NCBI GenBank assembly: GCA_025351985.1
Contig: JANXUW010000745.1
Location: 1 to 9,897, forward strand
DNA length: 9,897 nucleotides
Direction of reading: 5' to 3'
Source: Pseudolysobacter sp.
GTDB taxonomy: Bacteria; Pseudomonadota; Gammaproteobacteria; Xanthomonadales; Rhodanobacteraceae
Part shown: one piece after another, positions 1 through 7,634 of the stretch
Position numbering within the stretch: the first letter of the stretch is position 1
Layout: each line of letters starts with the position of its first letter
Position numbers and translations under genes: made by a program
Notes under the pieces: model-generated
The model's input: only the letters and a program-made list of their open reading frames with translations
Database searches by the model: none
What the model was told of the DNA's origin: nothing

Positions 1-1
1 G

Positions 2-1264
2 GTCATCGCCGATGTGATGTTCACCGCCTACACCATGCCCGGTCGCGATCGGCCGATCACATTCGCGCTGAACGGCGGGCCGGGGGCGTCGTCGGTGTAC
101 CTGAACCTTGGTGCGCTCGGACCCAAACGCGTGCAGTTCGGCAGCGAAGGCAATAGTCCTTCTGATCCTGCCACGGCGATGGATAATCCGGGTACGTGGC
201 TGGATTTCACCGATCTCGTATTCATCGATCCGGTTGGCACGGGTTTCAGTCGTGCACGTATCGAAGAGAAAGACGCGAAGAAAGAATTTTACGCCACCGA
301 TGCCGACATCAATTATCTGTCGCGCGTGATCTACGACTGGCTCGTGAAGAACGGCCGACTCACATCGCGCAAATATCTGGTCGGTGAAAGTTACGGCGGT
401 TTTCGCGGCCCGCGCATCACGCACTACTTGCAGACGCGTCTCGGCGTGGCGATGAATGGTCTCGTGCTGGTATCGCCGTATCTCGAACCAACGGCGTCGG
501 AGGGCGGCGATCTCTCGCCATTGCCGTGGATGCTGACCTTGCCGAGCATCGCCGCGGCGAACCTCGAACGTCACGGTAAATTGACCGATGCGGCGATGGC
601 CGAGGTCATCAATTACACGCGTGGCGAATACGTCACCGATCTGCTGAAAGGCCGCTCTGATCCGCAGGCGGTCGAGCGCATCGTCAAGCGTGTGACCGAA
701 CTGACCGGGCTTGACGCGGCGTTTGTGCGTCGTGCCGGTGGTCGGCTCGAAACGCAGGCGTATCTGCGCGAGGTGTATCGCGCGGAAGGCAAACTAGGCA
801 GCCGATATGACTCGAACGTCACCGGTTGGGATCCGTTCCCGTTCGATCCCGAGCAGCGCAGCAACGATCCGATTCTCGATGGCATCATTGCGCCAACCAC
901 GACAGCGATGGTGGATTTTGTCACGCGCAGCGTCGGCTGGAAATTTGCCGGCCGTTACAATGCGCTGAGCTACGAGGTGAACCGCTTGTGGGAGCGCGGC
1001 GAAGAAGGACGCAAAGGTTCGGTCGAGCAACTGCGTGAATCGGTAGCGATCGATTCCAAACTGCAGGTGCTGATCGTGCATGGCTGGGGCGATCTGTCGT
1101 GTCCGTTCATGGCCTCGAAACTGATTGTCGACCAGATGCCGTTGATGGGCGATCCGAACCGCGTGCAGGTGAAGGAATATCCCGGTGGCCACATGTTCTA
1201 CAGCCGCGCCGACAGCAGTGCGGCGATGCGCCGCGACGTGATGGCGGTGTACGCCGCGCATTGA
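2..1264 (+). CDS. Serine carboxypeptidase, peptidase family S10 (5'-truncated)
   Basis: A serine carboxypeptidase-like protein of the alpha/beta-hydrolase fold, expected to remove C-terminal residues from peptides, probably in the periplasm or outside the cell. The frame is open from base 2 and already in family sequence (ADVMFTAY, then the oxyanion-hole segment NGGPGASS), so the true start and any signal peptide lie upstream of the window. Numbering from the GTG at 14, the catalytic triad is S126 in VGESYGGF (codon 389-391), D360 in HGWGDLSCPF and H393 in PGGHMFY, in the S10 order. The GESYGG nucleophile elbow separates it from ordinary lipases/esterases. About 420 residues are present; bacterial family members are usually near 500, so roughly 80-100 residues are missing. 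The gene stops at 1264 directly before a bidirectional terminator. Substrate is unknown. Confidence 0.92.
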   Translation, partial: VIADVMFTAYTMPGRDRPITFALNGGPGASSVYLNLGALGPKRVQFGSEGNSPSDPATAMDNPGTWLDFTDLVFIDPVGTGFSRARIEEKDAKKEFYATDADINYLSRVIYDWLVKNGRLTSRKYLVGESYGGFRGPRITHYLQTRLGVAMNGLVLVSPYLEPTASEGGDLSPLPWMLTLPSIAAANLERHGKLTDAAMAEVINYTRGEYVTDLLKGRSDPQAVERIVKRVTELTGLDAAFVRRAGGRLETQAYLREVYRAEGKLGSRYDSNVTGWDPFPFDPEQRSNDPILDGIIAPTTTAMVDFVTRSVGWKFAGRYNALSYEVNRLWERGEEGRKGSVEQLRESVAIDSKLQVLIVHGWGDLSCPFMASKLIVDQMPLMGDPNRVQVKEYPGGHMFYSRADSSAAMRRDVMAVYAAH

Positions 1265-1266
1265 TC

Positions 1267-1304
1267 AAAAAAAACCGCGACAGGATGATTCCGTCGCGGC
1301 TTTT
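1267..1304. terminator. Bidirectional rho-independent terminator
   Basis: The stem CCGCGAC (1275-1281) pairs with GTCGCGG (1293-1299) around an 11-nt loop. Eight A residues precede it (1267-1274) and CTTTT follows it (1300-1304). Read on either strand this gives a GC stem followed by a U-run, the stronger run being on the minus strand. It sits 3 nt past the S10 peptidase stop and about 80 nt past the ygjP stop, so it can serve both convergent transcripts. Confidence 0.75.
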
Positions 1305-1383
1305 CGATCACGCTGGCAATCGGTGCGGCTGATCTTTTTGCCGATGTTTCGCCGCATTCGCAATGCCTGCGGCATCACGGCGA

Positions 1384-1908
1384 TCAGACGGAATTCTCAT
1401 CCACGGATTTTGCGCGAGTCGCGGGATCGCGATGAGTGAGATACACACGCAAGTCAAATTCGAGCTGGTGGTAATCCGCTTCCATGTATTCGCAGAGCTG
1501 ATAAAACGCCTTGTTGTGATCGTGTTCTTTGAGGTGCGCGAGTTCGTGCACGACAATCATGCGCAGAAACTCGGGTGCGGTTTCCTTGAACAAGGCCGCG
1601 ATGCGGATTTCTTTCTTGGCCTTGAGCTTGTTGCCTTGGATGCGCGAAACCGCGGTGTGCAAACCGAGCGCACGATGGGTGAGATCGAGCCGGTTGTCGA
1701 ATAGAACCTTGTCGATCGCCGACGCGTTGCGCAGATGATCCTGCTTCAGGGCCTGGGTGTAGGCGTAGAGTGCCTTGTCATTCTGCACCGCATGACGTGC
1801 CGGATATTTTTTGCTCAGATATTCGCCAAGCCGATCCTGCGCGATCAGCTCGCGCACCTTGTCCTGCACGCTGGCCGGATACGCGCCGAGGTATTTGAGT
1901 GGTGTCAT
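1384..1908 (-). CDS. ygjP: YgjP family zinc metallopeptidase-like protein (DUF45/YgjP)
   Basis: 174 residues, close to the ~167 of E. coli YgjP, which it follows along its whole length as I remember that sequence. It carries the zinc-binding signature VVHELAHLKEHDH (H121, E122, H125, with H131 the likely third ligand), followed by the family pattern NKAFYQLC and YHQLEFDLR. Also typical are DKALYAYTQ and LGLHTAVSRIQGNKLKAK. There is no signal peptide, so it is cytoplasmic. The family resembles the zincin fold, but a protease substrate is not established; E. coli YgjP has been reported to hydrolyse UTP slowly in vitro, so its cellular role is open. The ATG at 1908 matches the E. coli N-terminus (MTPLKYLGAYP), although no good Shine-Dalgarno is visible. 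It lies 48 nt downstream of miaB in the same direction and is probably translated from the miaB transcript. Confidence 0.93.
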   Translation of the reverse strand: MTPLKYLGAYPASVQDKVRELIAQDRLGEYLSKKYPARHAVQNDKALYAYTQALKQDHLRNASAIDKVLFDNRLDLTHRALGLHTAVSRIQGNKLKAKKEIRIAALFKETAPEFLRMIVVHELAHLKEHDHNKAFYQLCEYMEADYHQLEFDLRVYLTHRDPATRAKSVDENSV

Positions 1909-1956
1909 CAGAATACGAGTTTCAGGCGCGACGTTTATCGTCGGTCAGCTCGACAA

Positions 1957-3312
1957 TCAGCTCGCTGCGGCGAGGGGCAGCGGTTCGGATTGCTGTATAC
2001 GACCGCGCAGCGAATTGGTCATCGCATGAGTGATCACCACATCGACGAACTGGCCGATCATCCGCGGATCGCCCGGAAAATTCACGTAGCGCATATTCTC
2101 GGTACGGCCGCAGAGTTCGTTGCTGTCTTTGGTGCTGGTGCGCTCGACCAGCACGTTCTGTACGCTGCCGATCATGCTGCGCGAGATGCGATCCGAGTTG
2201 GCCGTGATCGTGGTTTGCAGGTGCGTGAGGCGCTGCTTTTTTTCTTCCTCAGGCGTGTCGTCGGTCAGATTCGCCGCCGGTGTGCCCGGACGTTTCGAAT
2301 AGATAAAACTGAAGCTCTGGTCGAAACCGACATCATCGATGAGTTTCATCGTTGCGGCGAAATCCTTTTCGGTTTCGCCCGGAAAACCGACGATGAAATC
2401 CGATGAAATACTGATGTCGGGACGCACCGCGCGCAGCTTGCGCAGCTTGTGCTTGAATTCGAGCGAGGTGTAACCGCGCTTCATCGCCGCAAGAATGCGA
2501 TCCGATCCCGATTGCACCGGCAGATGCAGATAATTCGCGAGCTTCGGCACGTTTGCATATGCCTCGATCAGCGAATCGGAAAACTCCAGCGGATGCGAGG
2601 TGGTGAAGCGAATGCGACCGATACCGTCGAGTTGTGCGATGTAATGAATCAGCAGCGCAAGATCGGCGACTGCGCCATCGAACATCGGCCCGCGATAGGC
2701 GTTGACGTTCTGCCCGAGCAGGTTGATTTCGCGCACGCCTTGTTCGGCCAGTGCGGCGACTTCGGCCAGCACGTCGTCGAACGGACGACTGACTTCTTCG
2801 CCGCGCGTGTACGGCACGACGCAGAACGCGCAGTACTTCGAGCAACCTTCCATGATCGAAACAAACGCGCTCGGACCTTCCTTGCGCGGTGCCGGCAGGT
2901 GATCGAATTTCTCGATGACCGGGAACGAAATATCGACCTGCGGTTGACCACTCGCACGGCGCGCATCGATCATTTGCGGCAGGCGATGCAAGGTCTGCGG
3001 ACCGAACACGAGATCGACATACGGCGCACGTTCGACAATCGCCGCACCTTCCTGTGATGCTACACAACCGCCGACGCCGATCACCAGATGCGGTTTGGCG
3101 AGTTTCAATTTGCGCCAACGACCGAGCTGCGAGAACACTTTTTCCTGGGCTTTTTCGCGGATCGAGCAAGTGTTGACAAGGATCACATCGGCATCGGCTT
3201 CGATATCCGTGACTTCGAGACCATGTGCGGCGACGAGCACATCGACCATCTTGGCCGAATCGTACTCGTTCATCTGGCAGCCGTGGGTTTTGACGAACAA
3301 TTTGCCGGACAT
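1957..3312 (-). CDS. miaB: tRNA-2-methylthio-N6-dimethylallyladenosine synthase MiaB
   Basis: A cytoplasmic radical-SAM methylthiotransferase that converts i6A37 to ms2i6A37 in tRNAs reading UNN codons, acting after MiaA. With the ATG at 3312 the protein is 451 residues (E. coli 474). The N-terminal MTTase (UPF0004) domain has the three cluster cysteines C12 ([12 protein letters not shown]), C49 ([10 protein letters not shown]) and C83 (GVGGCVAS). The radical-SAM cluster is C157, C161 and C164 ([10 protein letters not shown]), the same numbers as in E. coli. A TRAM domain occupies about 386-438 and is followed by a short tail ending LPLAAAS. A GTG at 3357 would add 15 residues ([15 protein letters not shown]) that precede the conserved [12 protein letters not shown] start, so I prefer 3312; neither start has a clear ribosome-binding site. 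All key residues are present. It heads a probable two-gene unit with ygjP and is divergent from the lytic transglycosylase. Confidence 0.97.
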   Translation of the reverse strand: MSGKLFVKTHGCQMNEYDSAKMVDVLVAAHGLEVTDIEADADVILVNTCSIREKAQEKVFSQLGRWRKLKLAKPHLVIGVGGCVASQEGAAIVERAPYVDLVFGPQTLHRLPQMIDARRASGQPQVDISFPVIEKFDHLPAPRKEGPSAFVSIMEGCSKYCAFCVVPYTRGEEVSRPFDDVLAEVAALAEQGVREINLLGQNVNAYRGPMFDGAVADLALLIHYIAQLDGIGRIRFTTSHPLEFSDSLIEAYANVPKLANYLHLPVQSGSDRILAAMKRGYTSLEFKHKLRKLRAVRPDISISSDFIVGFPGETEKDFAATMKLIDDVGFDQSFSFIYSKRPGTPAANLTDDTPEEEKKQRLTHLQTTITANSDRISRSMIGSVQNVLVERTSTKDSNELCGRTENMRYVNFPGDPRMIGQFVDVVITHAMTNSLRGRIQQSEPLPLAAAS

Positions 3313-3506
3313 GGGCGTTTGCAGGAAAGCGAGACAGCCCAGTAGTTTACGCGCCACATCGGACTGCGGCTAGCAACCGCGCGTTGTCTTGGTCGGAGGC
3401 TGCGGAAAATCGAGCCCGAACTGCCGCGCCGGATCGCGGTCGATAACGCCACAAAACGCCGCAGCGCTTGGCAAAAGGCGGTGCACAGTTGAAACTAGGA
3501 CACATT
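3313..3506. promoter_or_regulatory. Divergent intergenic region between miaB and the lytic transglycosylase
   Basis: A 194-base GC-rich spacer that must hold the promoters of miaB (minus strand) and the lytic transglycosylase (plus strand). I looked for sigma-70-like boxes on both strands and found only weak partial matches with poor spacing, so I name no promoter. An AGGA at about 3495-3498, 8 nt before the ATG at 3507, is the plausible ribosome-binding site for the plus-strand gene. Confidence 0.4.
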
Positions 3507-4583
3507 ATGGCTTTGACACCAACGACAACCGACGCCCTTTTGCGAACGCGCAGCACGTGGCTCTGCAAGTGCCGCGAGCGCGCGAGCAAGAACGGCCAAG
3601 TGATGCCCGCGTCGTTGCGTTGGACGATTTTTGCGATGCTCGGCATGAGCGCGAATGGCATCGTGCATGCCGGTGCGTTGTACAAATGCGTGAATGGCGA
3701 AGGCCAGATCGCCTACACCAACAAACCGGCGGGTTTGATCGACTGCGTCAAGCTGTCGAGCTTCGTCGATCCGCCGCCGGTGAAGGCGCAGACGAAATCG
3801 GCCGGTGTCGATACCACCAAGGTCAGCAATCCGAATTATCGATCCGGGCCGGGAGCAGTGCTGCCGGAAAGTTTGCCAGCGCCGATAAATATTTCGGCCA
3901 GCGCGGTGCCTGCGAATCCGTCAAGCACGACGGCGGTCGCGCCGGATGCTGCTGTGAATCCGTGGCTGAAGCCACCTGCGGCGGCAGCCACGCCTGCGGC
4001 CGACTTCAAGGTGCAGCGCGGCTCGGTGTACAAGGTTTCGCGCGCCAACGGCATCGTCGAATACACCAACGTCAAACCGCGTGATCATAGTCCGATCGAA
4101 GTGTTGTTCAGCTACATCGCCACCTGCAGTGCCTGTGATGTGCATTCGCCGATCGACTGGAATCACACTGCACTGAACCTGCTCGCGTATCACGATGAAG
4201 TAGTTAGCGCCGCGTTGCAGTTCGGTGTGCCGGAAGCGCTGCTGCGTGCGGTGATCCATGCCGAATCGGCATTCAATCCGAATGCGTTATCGTCCAAGGG
4301 TGCGCAAGGCTTGATGCAGTTGATGCCGAATACGGCGACCGATCTGGGTGTCGTCAATCCGTGGGACGCCGCAGAAAATATTCGCGGTGGTGCGCAGTAT
4401 CTCGCGCAATTGCTCAAGCACTTCAATGGCGATGAACGTCTCGCCGCGGCCGCATACAACTCCGGTGAAGCGAACGTGCGCAAGTATGCGGGCGTGCCGC
4501 CGTTCGATGAAACCCAAGTCTACGTCGAGCGCGTCGGCACTTTGCGGCAGCGTTATGCCGGCACGCCGGTGGCGGCGAATTAG
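3507..4583 (+). CDS. Exported lytic transglycosylase with DUF4124 and SLT domains
   Basis: A soluble-lytic-transglycosylase-type (GH23) enzyme expected to cleave the MurNAc-GlcNAc bond of peptidoglycan with formation of a 1,6-anhydro end, in the periplasm. Numbering from the ATG at 3507 (358 residues): a hydrophobic signal segment WTIFAMLGMSANGIVHA ends at about residue 54; DUF4124 follows at about 56-87 (ALYKCVNGEGQIAYTNKPAG); a Pro/Ala/Ser-rich linker runs to about 165; a second DUF4124-like piece (SVYKVSRANGIVEYTN) lies at about 173-200; the SLT domain is about 230-342. The catalytic glutamate is E253 in AVIHAESAFNPNA, followed by the SLT landmarks KGAQGLMQLMP and AAAYNSGEANV. Start choice is uncertain. 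ATG 3507 has an AGGA upstream but leaves about 32 residues before the signal peptide; ATG 3603 (MPASLRW) gives a standard-length signal peptide but a poor ribosome site. TTG 3468 is unlikely. Confidence 0.92.
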   Translation: MALTPTTTDALLRTRSTWLCKCRERASKNGQVMPASLRWTIFAMLGMSANGIVHAGALYKCVNGEGQIAYTNKPAGLIDCVKLSSFVDPPPVKAQTKSAGVDTTKVSNPNYRSGPGAVLPESLPAPINISASAVPANPSSTTAVAPDAAVNPWLKPPAAAATPAADFKVQRGSVYKVSRANGIVEYTNVKPRDHSPIEVLFSYIATCSACDVHSPIDWNHTALNLLAYHDEVVSAALQFGVPEALLRAVIHAESAFNPNALSSKGAQGLMQLMPNTATDLGVVNPWDAAENIRGGAQYLAQLLKHFNGDERLAAAAYNSGEANVRKYAGVPPFDETQVYVERVGTLRQRYAGTPVAAN

Positions 4584-4654
4584 TCGCATATTTTCCCCGG
4601 ACGGTTATAGAAAGTCCGGCGTCAAGAAAACGGTCTCTGCGATCCCCAAAAACA

Positions 4655-4691
4655 AAAACTCCCGGCCTTCGCAGACCGGGAGTTTTCTTTT
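4655..4691. terminator. Strong bidirectional rho-independent terminator
   Basis: AAAACTCCCGG (4655-4665) pairs perfectly with CCGGGAGTTTT (4676-4686) around a 10-nt loop and is followed by CTTTT. On the minus strand the stem is followed by TTTTTGTTTTT. The 11-bp stem with T-tracts on both sides ends the plus-strand lytic transglycosylase (stop at 4583) and the minus-strand PKD/PPC gene (stop at 4748), which converge here. Confidence 0.88.
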
Positions 4692-4747
4692 GCGCGATGA
4701 ACCGATCCGCCCGTTAGCGCGGCGGATCGGCCATCAACCGTGATGAC

Positions 4748-6883
4748 TTACGGCGTGTACTTGCCCAACAGGCTCACGCCCGCGTAGGCCGCATACGCAT
4801 TGAGCTTGATGTGATACGTGTTGCCCGCCGTCAGCGTGCAGCTCTCAGCATTGCCCGTCACATACGGGCGGCAGCTGTAGCTGGTCAGCGTCGGTGCTGC
4901 ACCCACTTGCACATACATGTCGGCATCACCCGTACCACCGGAGATAGCAACGGTGGCCGCGGTGGCGCCGGCAGGAACGGTGAAGGTGTAATCGGCCGAG
5001 AGCACGCCGGTCGCACCGGACAAACCGGTCACCGCGACGTTGTTGCTCAGCACGTTACCGCCACCACCACCGCCACCGGCGGTGTACTTGCCGACCAGGC
5101 TCACGCCGGTATAAGCGGCGTAGGCGTTGATCTTGATGTGGTAGGTATTGCCCGCCGTCAGCGTGCAGCTTTCGGTGTTGCCCGTCACGTACGGACGACA
5201 GCTGTAGCTGGACAAGGTCGGTGCTGCACCGTTCTGCACATACATGTCGGCATCACCCGTACCACCAGAAATTGCCACGGTGGCTGAAGTGGCGCCGGTC
5301 GGCACGGTGAAGGTGTAATCGGCCGAGAGCACGCCGGTCGCACCGGACAAACCGGTGACAGCGACGTTGTTGACCAACACGTTACCGCCGCCACCCGTGC
5401 CGCCGGTGACGGACACCGACACGGTCTTCGTGTTAGTGGTACCACTCGCACTGTCCGTGACCTTTTCGGCAACGCTGTAGGTACCAGCGGTTGCGTAAGT
5501 GTGGCTCGGGTTGGTTGCCGTCGATGTACCGCCGTCTCCAAATGTCCAAGCATGTGCGCTGAGCGTGCCGCCGGTATCGGTGGAACTGTCGGTGAAGCTC
5601 ACCACCAATGCATTGGCGGTATAGCCGAAGTTTGCCACCGGCGTACCACCGCCACCACTACCGCCTACGATCGGATGCGTGATCGCGCACGAGTTAGTGT
5701 CATTGGACCAACTGGCTTGCTCGGTATAGGTGCCGTTACCAAAGGTGATGTTAGCCGCCCCGCCGGGTTGACCTGCCGCGATCCAAGCGCACTCGTCGGA
5801 GTTCTCTTGGCCGTTGTAGGTGGCGTCGCCTGTATGGTTGGTCCAGCCGCCAGCCGGATTCTGGTCCGACATCATTTCATGCCACTCGTGGCCGAGCGTC
5901 ATCGTATAACCGTCCAGTTGACCGGCAGTACCGGAGTTTACAAAATTCACGCCGCAGCCCGAACCTGAGTCCATGTTGTAGGGCTGGTTACTGAACGCAA
6001 TGTCACCGTACGGCGAGGATAGGGCGCCGCCCGAGAGTGACGAGTCGCCCGTATAGTCGTGCCATGCGCAATACGCGCCCTGGTACGCATCCGGGTTAGT
6101 GCCGGTCGGCGACAGGATCACGTAATAGGCATCGCGGTTCGACGCCGCAGTGGTGTTGCCGAAGTGCGCAGCGGCGTTGATCGCTTCCTGGCCGAGTTGA
6201 CTACCCGTTGCGGAGGAGGGTGACGATACCGAGTTGTCGTACCAGACGCCAGAAAGTACGCCACCGCTCTGGTAGGGAATGAAGTTGGCGTTCGCAGGGC
6301 AGCTGGTCGCACCCGCCGACACATTGGGGCCGTCGCACCACTGAGTCAGCTCTGCCGACCACAACTCGCTACCCGTGCCGATGCCCTTGAACATCATCTG
6401 CGCTTTCGCGGCTGCACCGTATGAATCACCGGAGAAGGTGGCGTTACCATTGCCGTCGGTGCTCTGGCTTCCCCATTGAGATCCGTAGAAAACCAAATAG
6501 ACTTTGGAGTGGCCACTCTGAACACCAATCCCATTTACTCCACCGCCGTAACTGAGTGTTTGGGTGCCGGTGGCTGCCGCAATCAATGGCTGATGAGCTG
6601 CAGCCCACTTCTGCATCGCGGCGTGGATATCAAGTGTCGGCATAACTCCATGGCGATAAGGGTGTCCATATCTCGGCGAATAGGGATTGCCTGTTCCGCC
6701 GGCTTGCATGCTGTCAGTGTTGCTATCAATTGGTACAGCGCTTTCACTATCTATAGCTGTAACGTCGTTATCAGCGGCACTAACCGATGAAGAGGCCAAA
6801 GTCGCGATTACAGTAGAAACAAGAACGGCTTGGGTAAAGACGAACGCCTTGTGGCGTAGATTTGCAAGTTTTGAAATTGACAC
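4748..6883 (-). CDS. Secreted EXORDIUM-like putative metallopeptidase with PKD and two PPC domains
   Basis: 711 residues. A Sec signal peptide covers about 1-37 (basic KLANLRHK, a hydrophobic stretch, then SSSVSA before AD). A Gly/Pro/Tyr-rich leader follows to about 105. The core, about 107-402, has YGGGV then KVYLVFYGSQW near its start, the motif GHEWHEMMSD (H332, E333, H335, E336) and then GGW and ENSDECAW. That pattern resembles the HExxE...NP...W...D.C region of EXORDIUM/phosphate-induced-1 proteins; zinc binding and proteolysis are inference. Six cysteines (183, 195, 272, 310, 365, 399) could form disulfides. A PKD domain spans about 415-494 (WTFGDGGTS, PSHTYATAGTYSV). Two PPC (pre-peptidase C-terminal) domains at 501-601 and 610-710 are joined by Gly linkers; each has one CRPYVTGNxESC pair. 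PPC and PKD domains commonly accompany secreted hydrolases. The GTG start is fixed by a strong Shine-Dalgarno. It stands alone, facing a shared terminator, and its 5' end is more AT-rich than the rest. Confidence 0.9.
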   Translation of the reverse strand: MSISKLANLRHKAFVFTQAVLVSTVIATLASSSVSAADNDVTAIDSESAVPIDSNTDSMQAGGTGNPYSPRYGHPYRHGVMPTLDIHAAMQKWAAAHQPLIAAATGTQTLSYGGGVNGIGVQSGHSKVYLVFYGSQWGSQSTDGNGNATFSGDSYGAAAKAQMMFKGIGTGSELWSAELTQWCDGPNVSAGATSCPANANFIPYQSGGVLSGVWYDNSVSSPSSATGSQLGQEAINAAAHFGNTTAASNRDAYYVILSPTGTNPDAYQGAYCAWHDYTGDSSLSGGALSSPYGDIAFSNQPYNMDSGSGCGVNFVNSGTAGQLDGYTMTLGHEWHEMMSDQNPAGGWTNHTGDATYNGQENSDECAWIAAGQPGGAANITFGNGTYTEQASWSNDTNSCAITHPIVGGSGGGGTPVANFGYTANALVVSFTDSSTDTGGTLSAHAWTFGDGGTSTATNPSHTYATAGTYSVAEKVTDSASGTTNTKTVSVSVTGGTGGGGNVLVNNVAVTGLSGATGVLSADYTFTVPTGATSATVAISGGTGDADMYVQNGAAPTLSSYSCRPYVTGNTESCTLTAGNTYHIKINAYAAYTGVSLVGKYTAGGGGGGGNVLSNNVAVTGLSGATGVLSADYTFTVPAGATAATVAISGGTGDADMYVQVGAAPTLTSYSCRPYVTGNAESCTLTAGNTYHIKLNAYAAYAGVSLLGKYTP
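4754..5383 (-). repeat. Tandem in-frame duplication encoding two PPC domains
   Basis: Two 303-nt units, 4754-5056 and 5081-5383, lie 327 nt apart (109 codons including the Gly linker). Their products differ at 9 of 101 residues by my alignment. Identity is patchy at DNA level: 4977-5029 is identical to 5304-5356 over 53 nt including silent sites, whereas other parts carry many silent changes. This suggests duplication followed by local gene conversion. Confidence 0.9.
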
Positions 6884-6889
6884 GAAATT

Positions 6890-6895
6890 ACCTCC
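6890..6895 (-). promoter_or_regulatory. Shine-Dalgarno site that decides a GTG start
   Basis: On the minus strand GGAGGT lies 6 nt before the GTG at 6883-6881. It is an almost perfect anti-16S match and the best ribosome-binding site in the window. It supports GTG as the real start of the PKD/PPC gene and suggests efficient translation. Confidence 0.8.
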
Positions 6896-7605
6896 AACGA
6901 GTTGGTGTAAATGGGATACCGCGTATGCGGTTCCAGTGTTTTATTTCTGTATATCTAGTTTTCCCCTGTTTCGCTTGCACTGTTGCACGTTCAGCCTTTC
7001 CCCAAAGGGTGAGCGCATCATTCGTAATTACGGTAGCTGCGGCGCGGAACGTTTACAAAGAACAAATCGGCGCTGCCAAATGCACTTTGAGCTAAACTTG
7101 AAGCGGCTTAACTCTGAGCGCGGCGGAGCGTAACAGCGGGTTTTCTGTCGGTCAAGCGGGCAAGTGCCATAAGTAATTGATACTACTAGCAATATATTGC
7201 GGTGCATCATTAATTTAATTTAAGACTAAAAGATAAACGCAATCTGTTTCGTGTGAAACAATTCGATCGCGTACGGATCAGGATGCTGATTCAAAGAGAA
7301 AAAATACTACGAAGATTACGGTAATTTGTGCCCCCAAACTTTCGGGATTAAAAAATGTGCGTGCACTTGCACACAGTTTTGAGGCTGAGTTTATTTACAT
7401 TATGGCGAGCTGATTCAAGCAAAAAAAGCGTTGAGTTACATATCGCGCATTTAAATATTTTGTTTGATAAATAACATTGATGCATGCCTCGACCTTCGCG
7501 CTGATTTCCTGGGCCACCGACCCTGAGCTGTGTCCAGCGAGGCGAGCAGATTCATTGCGACCTGCAATGTGAAATGTTGCTTCCGAAAAGCGTGCGCAGG
7601 TGATT

Positions 7606-7634
7606 GGTGCGATGCTCGTGGCAAGCATCGCGCC
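7606..7634. repeat. Strong stem-loop in intergenic DNA
   Basis: GGTGCGATGCT (7606-7616) pairs with AGCATCGCGCC (7624-7634) across a 7-nt loop: 11 pairs, one of them G-U. It lies about 240 nt past the stop of the minus-strand protease gene. No T-run follows on either strand, so it is not a standard intrinsic terminator. It may be an RNA processing or 3'-protecting hairpin, or part of a decayed element. Confidence 0.5.

Noticed and set aside
2333..3169. 278-residue minus-strand open frame inside miaB
   Set aside because: It is an Arg/Ser-rich shadow frame of miaB, with no motif of its own.
4754..5383. A CRISPR-like or intergenic repeat array
   Set aside because: There are only two long units, in frame, encoding recognisable PPC domains.
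6687..7133. 148-residue plus-strand open frame spanning the 5' end of the PKD/PPC gene and its leader
   Set aside because: It overlaps the signal-peptide coding region in antisense, has no ribosome site or recognisable domain, and runs through the AT-rich leader.
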